Shown here one piece after another: positions 1 through 7,475 of a stretch of 38,802 nt of DNA. The stretch is from positions 1 to 38,802 of IMG/VR virus record IMGVR_UViG_3300025886_000073, one strand, 5' to 3'. A program made the position numbers and the translations under genes. Origin of the DNA: a virus. Positions within the stretch are counted from its first letter, which is position 1; each line of letters starts with the position of its first letter. Below the pieces are notes generated by a model. It saw only the letters and a program-made list of their open reading frames with translations, made no database searches and was not told where the DNA came from.

Positions 1-74
1 GTTACTTCATATTGAGATTGTGCAATAGAAAATATAGGAAGGGTTATTAATAATAGAAAAATAATGTTTTTCAT
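1..74 (-). CDS. Exported protein, N-terminus only (runs off the window)
   Basis: The first 24 codons of a gene whose 3' part lies outside the window. The translation starts MKNIIFLLLITLPIFSIAQ, a typical Sec signal peptide: a lysine, a hydrophobic core, then a likely cleavage before Q, a common pattern in Bacteroidota. Its ATG lies one base beyond the stop of the preceding 94-residue gene, so it is the fourth member of a tight envelope-gene operon. The mature function cannot be judged from so little sequence. Confidence 0.6.
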   Translation of the reverse strand, partial: MKNIIFLLLITLPIFSIAQSQYEV

Positions 75-75
75 T

Positions 76-360
76 TTATGGTTTTTTAGATAACTCATAT
101 AGACGTTCTTCTAGTTTGTCAAATTTTTCTAAAAGCATTTCTACATCTTGTTGAGTATCCATTATGGTTTGACGAACCAACTCATCTTTTAAGTCGTATT
201 CAACTCTTTCAATAACGGGCTCTGGTAGAACCATTGCTCTAGCAATATCTGCTTTTAATGTAAACCATACTGTAGATAATGAGACTACAAATCCTACTAT
301 CATTGCTATTGTTTTTAAATCGAGGATTACTTTAGTATCCTCACCTATTTGTTTTGCCAT
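76..360 (-). CDS. Small one-helix membrane protein with C-terminal coiled coil
   Basis: A 94-residue protein with a short polar N-terminus, one hydrophobic segment at about residues 17-35 (IAMIVGFVVSLSTVWF), then a charged region that looks like a coiled coil from about 50 to 90. There is no cleavable signal peptide, so an N-in, C-out topology is plausible. It is packed between a lipoprotein gene (5 nt upstream) and another exported protein gene (1 nt downstream). The topology resembles inner-membrane spanins or some small holins, and a neighbouring lipoprotein would suit a spanin pair. That is a hypothesis: I see no family-specific motif. No Shine-Dalgarno sequence precedes the ATG. Confidence 0.6.
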   Translation of the reverse strand: MAKQIGEDTKVILDLKTIAMIVGFVVSLSTVWFTLKADIARAMVLPEPVIERVEYDLKDELVRQTIMDTQQDVEMLLEKFDKLEERLYELSKKP

Positions 361-365
361 TTTAT

Positions 366-938
366 TTAATCTAATAAATACCCGTAAGGTGTTGATGTTA
401 CATCTTGCCCTATTGGGAAGTTTTCTAATCTCATTGATAATGTCATAGTTCGTTGAATGTAGGGGTTATAAAATTCTCCCTCAGCAGTTAAACAAATTAA
501 CGAAGGGTCATAAAGAGCATCTGGTTCGATAATCTCTCCTACTATAACTTCGTTCCAAACTATATACTCATCGTTACCAGGTATTTCTACTCCAGCATAT
601 TTGTTATTAGGATTTTCCCAAGTATATGTACCTGTATCCAATAATAAACCATTATCTTCTGCATCTGAATCTAGTAAATACATTGCAAAATGTTGTCTAT
701 CTAATCTCGGTTCTCCATCATCTATTTGAAGATACAGTATAAATATTTTTTTTAATTTACCATCAATTCCTAATGTTTCTCCACCATAAGAGGTTACAAC
801 TGAGTATCTTTCGTATGGGTCAAATGAATCACCATCTAATGCAATTTCAAATACTAGTTGTCCATCATTAACTACTATCTCATCCTTAGTACAACCAAAG
901 AAAATAGCAAGTGCTAAAAGTAATATTAATTTTTTCAT
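366..938 (-). CDS. Lipoprotein with Bacteroidota-type surface export signal
   Basis: A 190-residue protein beginning MKKLILLLALAIFFGCTKDE. The hydrophobic signal sequence ends in a lipobox with C16 as the lipidated residue. Residues 18-20 (K-D-E) directly after the cysteine match the K-(D/E)2 lipoprotein export signal that sends lipoproteins to the cell surface in Capnocytophaga and relatives. The mature part is acidic with alternating strand-like segments and no motif I recognise. It starts 2 nt after the stop of the outer-membrane-like gene and ends 5 nt before the small membrane protein gene, so all are probably co-transcribed. Possible roles are altering the host surface, excluding other phages, or acting as an outer-membrane lysis partner; the sequence does not choose between them. 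Confidence 0.7.
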   Translation of the reverse strand: MKKLILLLALAIFFGCTKDEIVVNDGQLVFEIALDGDSFDPYERYSVVTSYGGETLGIDGKLKKIFILYLQIDDGEPRLDRQHFAMYLLDSDAEDNGLLLDTGTYTWENPNNKYAGVEIPGNDEYIVWNEVIVGEIIEPDALYDPSLICLTAEGEFYNPYIQRTMTLSMRLENFPIGQDVTSTPYGYLLD

Positions 939-940
939 AA

Positions 941-2143
941 TTATTTAAACGTATAATTTAATCCGAATGTTGTTTGATACAACTTGCTATCCCACATTTT
1001 AGAATATTCACCTTCTATGAAAATTCCTAAATTTTTTCCTATTTTAGTTCCTAATGATGCCCCAAATGAGTAATCAGTCCATTGTTCTAATTCTGCATTT
1101 TGTCTTAATCCACCCCTACCCCAATTGTTTCTATTAAGATAACTGAATTCTTCTTCTCCAGCAACATATTTGTGATATGGTAAAATTAAATTTCCATAAG
1201 CATGTAACCAAAAATTTCTTTTGTAGTGGTAAAAATCAAACCCTACTATAGGAGCAACTTCAATCCAAGGATCTAATAAATCCCAAGCTCTCCCATTAAA
1301 CTCATTCATCAACATAGGCATTATATTTTCTCTAAAGCTTAAGTCAGAGTGTGCTACCTGTACTCCATTCTCATCTATCCAACACCAATCGTTAGTTACA
1401 TTACCATTAGCATCTGTTGATGTATAGAAAACATCAGTGTATCCATTTTCATATCCTAATGTATACCATTGGTTAATTGCGTTTCCGAATTCATCAGTTT
1501 CATTTAACCATATTTCGATAGGATTATACCCATAAGCTCTTTCATGCCCTCTAGCTATTACCCCAGCTGAAAATGAGAATTTTTTTCCAATAGGTAATCT
1601 AGCTCTTACTTCTGCTGATTTATAATTTAAGTTAATTTTACCTACTTCTCTTGATTGTACTTTTACAATATGGTATTTACCTGTATGTTTTAAAAAATAA
1701 TTAAAATTAGTAAAATCTTCACCTCTCCATCTTTCTTTTTCATAATGGAATTGATATTCTAAACCTTGTACCGCAGATGTTGGTGCACCAAATACTAATT
1801 GTTCTTCTGTACCATCATAATAGTTTTTTGGTTTTCTTTCGTAATCGAATCTGGCTAATTTTCTAATCCCAAACCCATATCTGTAGTCATAAGGAAAACT
1901 CGGAGTATTATCTACTACATCTGGAATTGAATAAATACTACCATCTGGGTTAGTTCTTAAAAAATAAGTAGGTTCTGCTGCTTCTACAGAGTTATTTATA
2001 TCTCCAGCTCCGTAGACTGTTCCGTATTTAAGAAAATCTTTATAAAGTGATTTAAAAAATTTACCTTTATTTGGTGTAGTTGGTTCTTGACCATAGGAGG
2101 GTAAAGCTATTAAAAGCACAAATATTAGTAATATTTTTTTCAT
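941..2143 (-). CDS. Putative outer-membrane beta-barrel protein with signal peptide
   Basis: A 400-residue protein with a Sec signal peptide (MKKILLIFVLLIALPSYG, likely cleaved before QE). The mature region is rich in aromatic residues and in short alternating segments. It closes with strands such as LGIFIEGEYSKMW and a C-terminal TTFGLNYTFK, an aromatic-then-polar ending typical of outer-membrane barrels. I do not recognise a specific family. It is the first gene after an intrinsic terminator and has a copy of the late promoter-like motif at 2200-2209, 56 nt upstream of the ATG, so it is probably expressed with the late genes. Possible roles include a receptor mimic, superinfection exclusion or a virion surface component. 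Barrel topology is inferred from sequence character only. Confidence 0.65.
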   Translation of the reverse strand: MKKILLIFVLLIALPSYGQEPTTPNKGKFFKSLYKDFLKYGTVYGAGDINNSVEAAEPTYFLRTNPDGSIYSIPDVVDNTPSFPYDYRYGFGIRKLARFDYERKPKNYYDGTEEQLVFGAPTSAVQGLEYQFHYEKERWRGEDFTNFNYFLKHTGKYHIVKVQSREVGKINLNYKSAEVRARLPIGKKFSFSAGVIARGHERAYGYNPIEIWLNETDEFGNAINQWYTLGYENGYTDVFYTSTDANGNVTNDWCWIDENGVQVAHSDLSFRENIMPMLMNEFNGRAWDLLDPWIEVAPIVGFDFYHYKRNFWLHAYGNLILPYHKYVAGEEEFSYLNRNNWGRGGLRQNAELEQWTDYSFGASLGTKIGKNLGIFIEGEYSKMWDSKLYQTTFGLNYTFK

Positions 2144-2199
2144 ATAGTTTGATTTATTTATTTATGTAGATAACTATATTCTTTAACAACTTTATTTGC

Positions 2200-2209
2200 T
2201 TATAAATAT
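2200..2209 (-). promoter_or_regulatory. Late promoter-like motif ATATTTATAA (copy 1)
   Basis: An exact ATATTTATAA on the coding strand, immediately after the terminator that closes the reductase operon and 56 nt before the ATG of the outer-membrane-like gene. One of ten exact copies found upstream of transcription units. Confidence 0.5.
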
Positions 2210-2210
2210 A

Positions 2211-2236
2211 AAAAAAGAGGGTACTAATGCACCCTC
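2211..2236 (-). terminator. Intrinsic terminator after nrdA
   Basis: On the minus strand a perfect 6-bp stem GAGGGT/ACCCTC with an 8-nt loop is followed by a run of six T, then more A/T. It lies 25 nt past the nrdA stop codon and would end the replication and reductase transcript before the envelope-gene operon. Confidence 0.75.
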
Positions 2237-2260
2237 CTTAATCTCTCTTTCATAATATTT

Positions 2261-3976
2261 TTAACCATCACATGAAACGCAGTCTGCCATACGAGAACCT
2301 AAATCTCCTTTAATTACTGAATCTGTTCTTAAATAATAGAATGTTTTAATTCCCAACTTCCATCCTTCTAAATGTACTTGATTTATCCATTTAGGTGAAT
2401 CATTTACATCAAAAGATAGATTTAATGATTGTGTTTGATCAATATAACGTTGTCTAATTGCTGCTTGGCGTACTAGTTCTAATTGGTTAATTTCCGGGAA
2501 CGTTAAAAATAATTCCTTTTCATCAGGAGACAAAATATTATCTGGTAAACCTTGTGCTGAACCATCCTCAGCTAACATTTGATCCCACCATTTATCTTTA
2601 TCTTCTCCTTTTTCAATTAAAATGGATTGTAATACTTTATTTTTTCTAATAAAAGTACCTTTAGCACCATTAAAAGTGTAAATATTAGCAGGTAGAGGTT
2701 CAATACCAGCACTAATACCCCCACAAATAACTGAATTAGATACTGTTGGAGCAATTGCTAACAAATGTGTATTTCTCATACCTGTACCTCTACACCATAA
2801 TGGTTCTCCATATTCTTGAGCTAAGGCCATAGATGCTTTTTCTGCTTTACTCCTAATGTCTGAAAATATATTATGAGTATGTGCTGTAGATGCTATTGAA
2901 TTAAAGGGTAATTCTTTTTGTTGTAAGAAAGAATGCCAACCCATTACACCTAAACCTAAAGCTCTACCTTTACGAGCATGGTTATATGTTCTTTCTAATG
3001 AAGTTTTACCTGCTGATTTATCAATAAATTCTTGCATTACTCCATCTAGGAACCAAGTAGCTAATTCAACGGCATCTGTATCTTTCCATTCATCATATTT
3101 AGATAAATTCATAGAAGATAGACAACAAATAAAACTATGTTCTTCATCTGTAAATAATGTAATTTCAGAACAAATATTTGTCATACTTACATCTAAATTA
3201 TTTAGTCTATAAGCTATTGGGTTATCTTTATTAACATTATCCTTATACATTATATAGGGTTCACCTGTTTCCATTCTTGACTTTAAAACAGTAGCCCATC
3301 TATTCATTGCTTCTGGGTCTCTTGCTTCTAGCTTTCTCATAAATGAATCTCCTACAACAACACATTGATGTAAATTTAGACATTGTCTGTTTGGATCACC
3401 TTTTGGTCTACGAATTTGTAAGAATTCTTCTATATCTCCATGTTCTATATCTAAATTAACAGATGCTGCTCCTCTTCGAACATTACCTTGGTTAGTAGCA
3501 ATAATTGATGAATCAAATATTTTAGCCCAGGGTACTACACCTTCACTTTTACCATTTCCTGAGATTTCAGTTCCACGTTCTCTAATGCGATTTAACGAAA
3601 TACCTACACCCCCACCGGATGCTGTTAATTTCATTAGTTCCGCGTTAGTTAAACCGATTCCACGTATTGAATCGGGTGTATCAACACCAAAACACGAAAT
3701 TGGTAAACCACGATCAGTTCCCATATTTGATAATACAGGTGATGCTAATCCTAACCAACCATTCCACATAATTTTAAAGAATTTATTAGCTAATTCTGGT
3801 TTTTTAAGTCTATTAGCAGAGGCATTAGAAACTCTTCTATATGCTTTTTTTACATCTTCTCCTGGGAGTAAATAACCTTTAGATATAGTTGCTAAAGAAA
3901 TTTCATCCATCCATTCTGGGTAGTTTTTTCCTTTTTCCCAATTTGTATAATCTACTTGTAATGCGTTGTTTTCCAT
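2261..3976 (-). CDS. nrdA: Class Ia ribonucleoside-diphosphate reductase, large subunit
   Basis: A 571-residue NrdA that reduces ribonucleoside diphosphates for phage DNA synthesis together with NrdB. The catalytic residues are present: redox cysteines C95 (PISCFG) and C285 (CLSSMNL), the active-site N267-x-C269-x-E271, the radical-transfer pair Y547-Y548 (TFYYLRT), and the C-terminal C566-x-x-C569 that is re-reduced by thioredoxin or glutaredoxin. It is shorter than the roughly 750-residue cellular enzymes. The N-terminus starts almost directly in the catalytic domain, so the ATP-cone that mediates dATP shut-off appears to be absent. It starts 3 nt after the nrdB C-terminal fragment and is the last gene before a terminator, forming an nrdB-nrdA unit at the end of the replication operon. 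Confidence 0.95.
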   Translation of the reverse strand: MENNALQVDYTNWEKGKNYPEWMDEISLATISKGYLLPGEDVKKAYRRVSNASANRLKKPELANKFFKIMWNGWLGLASPVLSNMGTDRGLPISCFGVDTPDSIRGIGLTNAELMKLTASGGGVGISLNRIRERGTEISGNGKSEGVVPWAKIFDSSIIATNQGNVRRGAASVNLDIEHGDIEEFLQIRRPKGDPNRQCLNLHQCVVVGDSFMRKLEARDPEAMNRWATVLKSRMETGEPYIMYKDNVNKDNPIAYRLNNLDVSMTNICSEITLFTDEEHSFICCLSSMNLSKYDEWKDTDAVELATWFLDGVMQEFIDKSAGKTSLERTYNHARKGRALGLGVMGWHSFLQQKELPFNSIASTAHTHNIFSDIRSKAEKASMALAQEYGEPLWCRGTGMRNTHLLAIAPTVSNSVICGGISAGIEPLPANIYTFNGAKGTFIRKNKVLQSILIEKGEDKDKWWDQMLAEDGSAQGLPDNILSPDEKELFLTFPEINQLELVRQAAIRQRYIDQTQSLNLSFDVNDSPKWINQVHLEGWKLGIKTFYYLRTDSVIKGDLGSRMADCVSCDG

Positions 3977-3979
3977 ATT

Positions 3980-4258
3980 TTAAAATAAACTGTTTGCGTC
4001 CCAATTTTGAACACCTTTACTATAATTTGTTACTCTGTTTGCAAAAAAATCTGTATGTTGTTTTCCTGCTGATAAGCTATCAAACCATTTCATTCTTTTT
4101 ACTGCATCTTTATCTATCCCATTAACTATAGGTCCATATCCTAAATCACTCATTTTAGTGTTTACTCTATGTTTAATAAATGAAATTAAATCATATTTGG
4201 GACAACCTTTTAAATCTCCCATTTCATACACTTTATCAATTTTCATACACTTTATCAA
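3980..4258 (-). CDS. nrdB: NrdB C-terminal fragment (displaced by a 19-bp duplication)
   Basis: A 92-codon open frame whose nominal first codon is TTG, so it probably has no start of its own. After the first 12 residues, which repeat the end of the NrdB N-terminal fragment in another frame, it reads MGDLKGCPKYDL onward and ends QHTDFFANRVTNYSKG...NSLF. This is what I expect of the C-terminal part of a class Ia small subunit, whose flexible tail docks on NrdA. The preceding fragment ends DKVYEN-stop and this one contains DKVYEMGDL, so the two are one gene split by the tandem duplication at 4222-4259. With one repeat copy the joined protein is 328 residues. nrdA begins 3 nt further on. Confidence 0.85.
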   Translation of the reverse strand: MIKCMKIDKVYEMGDLKGCPKYDLISFIKHRVNTKMSDLGYGPIVNGIDKDAVKRMKWFDSLSAGKQHTDFFANRVTNYSKGVQNWDANSLF

Positions 4259-4259
4259 T
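4222..4259. repeat. nrdB: Perfect 19-bp tandem duplication inside nrdB
   Basis: Two adjacent identical 19-bp copies (4222-4240 and 4241-4259; plus strand TTTCATACACTTTATCAAT). Because 19 is not a multiple of three, the second copy shifts the frame and creates a TGA right after DKVYEN. Deleting either copy restores a continuous NrdB frame. This could be a true mutation, a phase-variable state, or an assembly or read error. Confidence 0.95.
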
Positions 4260-4985
4260 AAAATCTAATTCTAATTTTAAAGATAATTTAGCTGCTTCTT
4301 CTATATCAGCTTGTAATTCTGGTGTGTTGTATTCTGGATGTTCTTGCATTAGCGTTCTGAATAACCAACAACCTGCTTCTGAATGTAATGATTCATCTCT
4401 GATGCTCCACTCTACAATTTGACCTACTCCTTTAAGTTTATTGTCTAATTTAAAAGATAATAATACTGCAAATGAAGAAAATAAATTAACTCCTTCCGTA
4501 AACGCAGAAAAGACTGCTAATGATTTTGCTCTTTCATGCCAATTAGGAGTACCATCATGTGAATCTCTAACTTCAGTTAATGCCTCAATTTTTGCCATAG
4601 TGGCTTCATCTTCTAAAAACTCTGCAAAATTATCTAATCCTAATTCTTCATTTAATAATGAATATGCTTCAGCATGGATAGTTTCAAATGCTCCAAATGT
4701 AACAGCCATTTTAATTATTTCAGGTTTTCTAAACCAACTAGTTACTAAGGTAGTCCAATAATCATTTACTACAGTTTCAGTTTGAGCAAAACCTTTTAAA
4801 ATTGTACCAATAATGTTTTTTTCATGGGGTTCTAAATTCTGTTTCCAATCATTAACATCACTCATCATTGGGACTTCGGTATGTAACCAGTGTGCTTGTT
4901 GCTGTTTAAGCCAATAATCTGAAGCTTGTTGGTATTCGAAAGGTTTGTAAACAATTCTTTCTTGTGTGATGTCTTTTTTTGCCAT
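4236..4985 (-). CDS. nrdB: Class Ia ribonucleotide reductase small subunit, N-terminal 249 residues (frame broken)
   Basis: The radical-generating small subunit. Iron-ligand motifs expected of R2 are visible: E70 (QTETVV), E101 and H104 (FETIHAEAY), E164 (FTEGVNL), and E198 with H201 (RDESLHSEAG). The spacing E101-x-x-H104-x-x-x-Y108 reproduces the E. coli E115/H118/Y122 arrangement, so the tyrosyl radical residue is Y108. The frame stops at residue 249 because of a 19-bp tandem duplication; the remaining C-terminal 80 residues continue in another frame at 3980-4258. As written, the truncated protein lacks the C-terminal tail needed to bind NrdA, so it should be inactive unless the duplication is absent in the real genome or the ribosome shifts frame. 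It starts 25 nt after the helicase gene. Confidence 0.93.
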   Translation of the reverse strand: MAKKDITQERIVYKPFEYQQASDYWLKQQQAHWLHTEVPMMSDVNDWKQNLEPHEKNIIGTILKGFAQTETVVNDYWTTLVTSWFRKPEIIKMAVTFGAFETIHAEAYSLLNEELGLDNFAEFLEDEATMAKIEALTEVRDSHDGTPNWHERAKSLAVFSAFTEGVNLFSSFAVLLSFKLDNKLKGVGQIVEWSIRDESLHSEAGCWLFRTLMQEHPEYNTPELQADIEEAAKLSLKLELDFIDKVYEN

Positions 4986-5010
4986 TTATGTGATTTATTA
5001 AAAGTTTAAA

Positions 5011-6408
5011 TTATTTTTTTTCAAAACTAAATATATCTTGTTTTACTTTATCATATGCGGCAGCTGCCTTCTTTTTTGTGTATGCGTCGACGTCATCATA
5101 ACTATTAGACCTTGTCTTTGGAGCGAAACTTTCTTCATCACCACTTAGATCTGTATTGTAAGGAAATACTTCAAAGTGACCTGTAGCTGTATTTGCTGTT
5201 ACAGAGAAGGTATGACCATCCATTCCATATCTATTTTTCATAATATGTAATCTACCAGTCCCTCCTACTTTGTCTTCCTTCTTTCTTGATAAAGACATAC
5301 AAAAATCCGTAATCATAATTTTATCATATGACCCCGCTGCTTTATCCCCTTCAATAATTTCATCATTAGCCCCTGCTCTATTTACTTGTGAGACAGACCA
5401 AATTGGTATATCTAATTGTTTAGCAAGACCCTTTGTACTAGTATAAATATCATCAATATCATCTTTCCTTTCCCTGTTTTTACGTCCTGATGAAAGTAAA
5501 TCTACATAATCAATAATAACTAAATCTGCTTTAATTCCTAAACTTTCTACTTTTTTAATATGTGATTCTATAGTAGACATAGTTGCACGCCCTGTTGGGA
5601 ATTCTTTAATAACTAACTTACCGGGTAGTTGAGGTATTATTTCTTCTACTTTTTCCTTGTTGTCATGTAATTCACGAACATCTATTTTTGTAAAAAAGGC
5701 ATCATATCTTTTACCTACATACGCCTCACCTAGTTCTAAAGTATAATGAATTACGTTATACCCTAACCTTACTGCTCTACCACCAACTGATACTAATGAC
5801 CATGATTTACCAGCTCCTGGGCTACCAAATATAAGACCAAAATCTCCATTTCCCAGTCCACCTTGTAATAAATCATTGATCTTAGGCCAAGGTGTTGGTA
5901 TAGTAATTCTAGATTCTTCTTTATATCTTTCTTCAATATCTTTAACGTATTCATGTCCTAAGTTTTTATCTTGTCCTGCTTTTAAAGCACCATCAACTAA
6001 ATACCTAATACCATCAAAATCGCCTGCTTTTAATAAATCCACAGACGACATTAAGGCCTTCTTCAATTGTTGGTTTTTACAAAAATTTGTAAATTCTTCT
6101 TGTACATATTCTAAATCATCATCAGAAGAAACATATGCCTGTTTTAGTTGATCCGTTAATGAAATTTTTAATACTTCATTATCTACCTTTTGTATTTCAA
6201 CTTTTAAAACCTCTAATGAAGGTGTAGTATGGTATTTGTCATAGTATTTTAATATTTCTTTAATAACCCATTTTTGAGATTGATTCTCAAAATAATCTTC
6301 AGATATTATATCATGAATGTTTACTAAGAATTCCTTATGTGTTAACAATGAAGATAACACTTTAATCTGGAAATCGTGGCCGTATTGGTTTATACTATTT
6401 AATGTCAT
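5011..6408 (-). CDS. gp41: Replicative DNA helicase, DnaB/T4 gp41 type
   Basis: A 465-residue hexameric replicative helicase that would unwind DNA 5' to 3' on the lagging strand. An N-terminal helical domain (about 1-150) precedes a RecA-like core. Walker A is at 195-202 (GSPGAGKS), Walker B at 296-301 (LVIIDY), and the downstream SQVNRAG near 335-345 fits the DnaB sensor segment. Length matches T4 gp41 (475). It lies 19 nt after the exonuclease gene and just before nrdB, in one replication operon. The partner primase (gp61) and the helicase loader (gp59) are not in the window. The start ATG lies behind an A/T-rich leader with no Shine-Dalgarno sequence. Confidence 0.92.
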   Translation of the reverse strand: MTLNSINQYGHDFQIKVLSSLLTHKEFLVNIHDIISEDYFENQSQKWVIKEILKYYDKYHTTPSLEVLKVEIQKVDNEVLKISLTDQLKQAYVSSDDDLEYVQEEFTNFCKNQQLKKALMSSVDLLKAGDFDGIRYLVDGALKAGQDKNLGHEYVKDIEERYKEESRITIPTPWPKINDLLQGGLGNGDFGLIFGSPGAGKSWSLVSVGGRAVRLGYNVIHYTLELGEAYVGKRYDAFFTKIDVRELHDNKEKVEEIIPQLPGKLVIKEFPTGRATMSTIESHIKKVESLGIKADLVIIDYVDLLSSGRKNRERKDDIDDIYTSTKGLAKQLDIPIWSVSQVNRAGANDEIIEGDKAAGSYDKIMITDFCMSLSRKKEDKVGGTGRLHIMKNRYGMDGHTFSVTANTATGHFEVFPYNTDLSGDEESFAPKTRSNSYDDVDAYTKKKAAAAYDKVKQDIFSFEKK

Positions 6409-6427
6409 CTATAACCTTTTTATTTTA

Positions 6428-7465
6428 TTATTTGTATGTTGGGAACATTTCGAATATGTCTTTTAACCATGATTCTAAATTTCTAATCATCCCTCCTAAT
6501 TTATCTTCATTATAAAATGAAATAAACATTTCAGAATTAAAATCGGGTAAATCTTCTGTTATTAAACTATCAATATATTCTTTACCTCTATCATCGATCA
6601 TAGGAGTACTTAAATCCATAACCTTATAATTTGTTTCAATTCTGTCTTGTTCCTGAACTATACGTGAATATACAATATGTTCTTTGAATTTCCTAGCGGA
6701 TATGTCGAAGATGTCTTGAAGTGTTAATTCTTCTGTTTTTAATTCAGGGAATTTTTTAAATATACCTTTTGCTCCTAATCCTTTAATACCTTTAATATTA
6801 TCTGAATTATCTCCTAGTAATGTTTTATGTAAAATAAAATTATGAGGTAATAAACCGAACTTTTCTTCTACAACTTTTGGGGTATAATACTCTTTTTCCA
6901 TAGGTCTATACACAATAATCTTATCAGTTACTAGTTGTAAAAAATCCTTATCACTAGATACAATAAAACAAGTTGAATCGTGTTTTTCTACTAACTTTTC
7001 AGCTAATACTGCTATAATATCATCAGCTTCAACTTTATCAAGTATAGTAGTTTTAACAGGTAATAATTTTAGGTACTGAATAATGCGAACAATTTGGTCA
7101 ACTTTTGAGTCGTGTTCTTCCTCAATATTATCAAATGCTTCCCAATTAGTAATTCTAGATAAATTCCTTGTTCCTTTGTACTCGGAGAGCAGGTTCTTAC
7201 GGTTTACCGTTGAACCCGCCCCATCGAATACTACATAAACAGAAGTTGGATTTGTTTGTCTAATCATAGCACCTAAAGAACGAAAGAACCCACCTAATCC
7301 CCCAATATGTACCCCATCAGGATTTACCATATTCATCATAGCAAAGTTTCTAAAAAATAAATTTAAACCATCTAAAATTAATACTCTATCGTGTCTATTT
7401 GGGGTAGGTGCGTCCTGGTCTTCTTGGATACCATCCAAGAGACTAAATAATTCTCTTTGCTTCAT
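6428..7465 (-). CDS. rnh: 5'-3' exonuclease / RNase H-like flap nuclease
   Basis: A 345-residue nuclease of the 5'-nuclease (PIN/FEN) family, comparable to T4 RNase H, which removes RNA primers and flaps. The acidic metal ligands appear in family order: D32 (ILDGLNLFFRN), D81 (VFDG), E146/D148/D149 (VEADDIIA), D172/D174 (SSDKDFLQL), and D219/D222 (GDNSDNIKGIKGLG). The last of these begins the helix-hairpin-helix DNA-binding segment. It sits between uvsX and the helicase with short gaps (10 and 19 nt), consistent with Okazaki-fragment processing. The first about 25 residues are not needed for the fold and may be a linker or protein-contact segment. The polymerase-linked exonuclease of PolA is the main alternative, but this is a stand-alone gene. 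Confidence 0.9.
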   Translation of the reverse strand: MKQRELFSLLDGIQEDQDAPTPNRHDRVLILDGLNLFFRNFAMMNMVNPDGVHIGGLGGFFRSLGAMIRQTNPTSVYVVFDGAGSTVNRKNLLSEYKGTRNLSRITNWEAFDNIEEEHDSKVDQIVRIIQYLKLLPVKTTILDKVEADDIIAVLAEKLVEKHDSTCFIVSSDKDFLQLVTDKIIVYRPMEKEYYTPKVVEEKFGLLPHNFILHKTLLGDNSDNIKGIKGLGAKGIFKKFPELKTEELTLQDIFDISARKFKEHIVYSRIVQEQDRIETNYKVMDLSTPMIDDRGKEYIDSLITEDLPDFNSEMFISFYNEDKLGGMIRNLESWLKDIFEMFPTYK

Positions 7466-7475
7466 GATTTTTTGT

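Noticed and set aside
3889-4422. Two short plus-strand frames across the nrdA-nrdB junction
   Set aside because: They are antisense to the reductase genes and their existence owes to the A/T-rich code; no motifs.
5441-5452. TATAAATAT inside the helicase gene resembling the late motif
   Set aside because: It differs from the exact 10-mer (ATATTTATAC) and is within coding sequence, not before a gene.
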